From: JAPLYB01 sp964500015
Lineage (GTDB): Archaea; Nanobdellota; Nanobdellia; Pacearchaeales; UBA284
DNA length: 61,409 nt
Direction of reading: 5' to 3'
NCBI GenBank assembly: GCA_964500015.1
Contig: CAZCMN010000001.1
Coordinates: 1 to 61,409 of the forward strand
Shown: positions 59,732-61,409 of the stretch, one piece after another
Numbering within the stretch: position 1 is the stretch's first letter
Layout: each line of letters opens with the position of its first letter
Position numbers and translations under genes: made by a program
The notes under the pieces: model-generated
Seen by the model: the letters and a program-made list of their open reading frames with translations, nothing else
Told to the model about the DNA's origin: nothing
Databases searched by the model: none

Positions 59732-61294
59732 TTAGATACTCCCTAATGTCTGAACTAAGGGGGTTAAAGTTAGTAAACTAGTTTTCGAATCAGAAGTATA
59801 ATTCTCATTTCCACTTGTATTGTAAGTATAATTATAAACGCCTCCAGCTAAAGTCTGAATATCAGAGTTACTCACTTCTGTTCCATTTCTGTACAGATTG
59901 CATGTAAGTTGGCTAGGGCAATCACTTCCGGTTATATTTGTCTGTGTCCCATAAGTCTCTGTCCACGAAAGGGATGATGCCACATCCAGGATTGTTGTTG
60001 CTTTGTTGATTGTAAAAATCCAGAAATCTGAAACATTCGAATGTCCTAAGCTGTCATTTGCATAGCTTTTCCAATAATATGTTCCTACCCCTAAAATTAC
60101 TGAATATTCATAATTGCCATTTCCAAGGTTAGTCATAGAATAATTCTCTGAAATTCCAGAAAAATTACTTTCAATATAAACTGTCTGTAAATTAAGATCT
60201 GTCCAAGTTATATTAAATATAGATAAGGAAGATTCATAATTAAAAGGATAATTCTCTGTCATAGAAGACCATAAGGGGCCAATTGTATCAACTGTAAAAA
60301 AATAGTTTTTAGATGAGACATTATTGGCCCCGTCACTGATTATCGCGTTCCAAAAATATAATCCATCGAGCAAAGAGCTCCAATTAAAGGTGACTATAGA
60401 ATTATTCAAAACATTCTCTGTTGTGTTTATTAAAGCATCATTCCCAAAAAACCAAGCAGTTGTATTGCTTCCTTCTGGATCAGATGCTGTAAGATTAAGC
60501 AAGGCATAATTAACTGAAAAATTTGAATTATTTTGTGGAGAATTTATGATTATATTCGGAGGATTGTTTACCTCGGTAATAGCATTTATATTAAATCCAA
60601 GAATTGCCCAGGGTGTTCCCCCTTCTGGTAAAACCCAGCTCATATTTACAGAAGAAGAACCATTTTCAGTACTTCCAGTAGCATGTCCTCCGCTTGTTTC
60701 TAAATTCCATCTTTCTATTTGGCCTGTTCCAGGATAAGGAAGTCCACCGACAGTAAGCGAAGACATCACATCTTGGACTAAATCTCCGTTTTCACTTGAA
60801 ACAAGAACATAGGGATATTGGTCTTGGCCGAAGGATATACTCAAAGAAGAAATTGGATTTGATTGATTTACTCCAGAATAAGATATTATTCCAAATGCCA
60901 CTGCTGTATGCGTCGCTAAAGTTACATTAGTTTTCTGTGTTCCCTCTGGAGGATTAACTAGATACCATCCCAAAACTCCAGGATTGCCTGTTGATTCATT
61001 AATACTTTCTCCAAAATAAGTAAGGTCCTGTCCCCCATAAGTAACTGAAGTGACGTTTCGAACTGTTTGAAACTCACTGTAACCAATAGTAAATACCAGC
61101 AACCTGTTTGAACTAGAAGGAATAGTATGACTAAGAGAAAAAAAAGCAGCATCTCCAGACATATTAGTTACATTAGTTACTGTAATGGTTGCAAGAGCAT
61201 TTTCACTTGAAAATAAGATCAACAAAAATAGAGTTATCACAAGTATTACTACAAAGATACATCTAATTAGTCCTTTCCTTAAAAAACGCGACAT
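59732..61294 (-). CDS. Giant surface protein, N-terminal part (frame-broken)
   Basis: 520 residues, the 5' part. Signal peptide or N-terminal anchor (about 8-35: IRCIFVVILVITLFLLILFS). A beta-rich globular domain (40-235) with a 'GxQDLTYFGE' element and Trp near 'WYLVNPPEGTQ' is followed by Ig-like repeats (LNLTASDPEGS, YYWKSYANDS). The frame ends early with LVQTLGSI. The next frame continues the expected repeat after a one-base shift near 59759-59769, where GGGGGTTAAAG stands on the plus strand. A TATA box CTATATAG lies at 61312-61319. Confidence 0.8.
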   Translation of the reverse strand: MSRFLRKGLIRCIFVVILVITLFLLILFSSENALATITVTNVTNMSGDAAFFSLSHTIPSSSNRLLVFTIGYSEFQTVRNVTSVTYGGQDLTYFGESINESTGNPGVLGWYLVNPPEGTQKTNVTLATHTAVAFGIISYSGVNQSNPISSLSISFGQDQYPYVLVSSENGDLVQDVMSSLTVGGLPYPGTGQIERWNLETSGGHATGSTENGSSSVNMSWVLPEGGTPWAILGFNINAITEVNNPPNIIINSPQNNSNFSVNYALLNLTASDPEGSNTTAWFFGNDALINTTENVLNNSIVTFNWSSLLDGLYFWNAIISDGANNVSSKNYFFTVDTIGPLWSSMTENYPFNYESSLSIFNITWTDLNLQTVYIESNFSGISENYSMTNLGNGNYEYSVILGVGTYYWKSYANDSLGHSNVSDFWIFTINKATTILDVASSLSWTETYGTQTNITGSDCPSQLTCNLYRNGTEVSNSDIQTLAGGVYNYTYNTSGNENYTSDSKTSLLTLTPLVQTLGSI

Positions 61295-61366
61295 TTTAAC
61301 CAGTTTTTTCTACTATATAGGAGAATGTTTTACTTTTAAAATCTTTTCATACAATCTATTAAATGT

Positions 61367-61409
61367 ATGAGCCAGAGACATATGTCATGGGATAACCGAA
61401 AATTAGTTC
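61367..61409 (+). CDS. Possible start of a plus-strand gene (partial)
   Basis: ATG at 61367 opens a frame reading MSQRHMSWDNRKLV to the window edge. A TACTTTTAAAATC stretch (61331-61343) is placed about 26 nt upstream, as expected for a leaderless gene diverging from the giant surface protein. Only 14 codons are visible, so this is tentative. Confidence 0.3.
   Translation, partial: MSQRHMSWDNRKLV

Noticed and set aside
33..61387. GACATATGTC present at both ends of the window (about 34-43 and 61378-61387)
   Set aside because: A 10-bp palindrome without longer shared flanks; two chance occurrences in 61 kb of AT-rich DNA are plausible.

Overview
The window reads as a piece of an AT-rich archaeal genome, most likely a small-genome DPANN-type lineage (Woesearchaeota/Pacearchaeota-like). 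Both subunits of the archaeal family D DNA polymerase, an Orc1/Cdc6 initiator, an archaeal-type TyrRS, an Lhr helicase, a XerA-like recombinase, an intron-bearing tRNA-Ser(CGA), archaeal TATA boxes about 25 nt before many start codons (leaderless genes) and very large N-glycosylation-sequon-rich surface proteins all point there. The lineage is inference; archaeal identity is well supported.

Layout. 0.1-4.9 kb: a structured intergenic region, a TGS-type GTPase convergent with tyrS, then an overlapping membrane operon (MgtC-like, OB-fold anchor, TctA-like permease) and a Nudix hydrolase. 5-12.5 kb: the replication core, with DP2, DP1 and Orc1/Cdc6 on the minus strand facing away from an AT-rich gap (11258-11711) that is the best candidate replication origin; a PRC-barrel gene leaves the gap on the plus strand. 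12.6-20.9 kb: a Cys-repeat surface protein, tRNA-Ser, a COG1407-type phosphoesterase, PRPP synthetase, a HAD phosphatase and Lhr. 20.9-26.6 kb: winged-helix regulators, a convergent pair of coiled-coil/HTH proteins, an ORFan between imperfect direct repeats, and a GrpB-HAD fusion / xerA / GrpB operon.

26.7-34.1 kb is accessory DNA made of small cassettes: an HD protein; a tightly coupled three-gene cassette encoding two tiny proteins and a caspase/CHAT-like protease; a Cas4-like nuclease with no CRISPR nearby; several ORFans, two of which share a near-identical 36-nt leader; and a divergent AbrB-like regulator / 36-residue membrane peptide pair with palindromic TTGGGTACCCAA sites around a TATA box. 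Tail fragments of the AbrB gene lie behind two other genes. 34.2-42.1 kb is a nuclease-rich block on one strand: a transmembrane protein with a Cys-rich outside, a cytoplasmic coiled coil and a C-terminal HNH domain; a PD-(D/E)XK nuclease; a soluble HNH protein; exonuclease VII (xseA/xseB, normally bacterial); a PD-(D/E)XK-helicase; two membrane proteins; and upstream a 5'-nucleotidase. This could be defence or, as plausibly for a nucleotide-dependent symbiont, import and breakdown of external DNA.

42.2-53.1 kb holds a candidate small RNA with two competing folds, a DUF2283/DUF4258-like pair, small secreted proteins, a methyltransferase, a GH130-like enzyme, TspO, a CYTH protein and small zinc-ribbon and RHH proteins. 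53.2-61.3 kb is one giant surface-protein gene now broken into two reading frames by a shift near 59760; it contains an exact 338-bp internal duplication. The window ends just inside a possible plus-strand gene.
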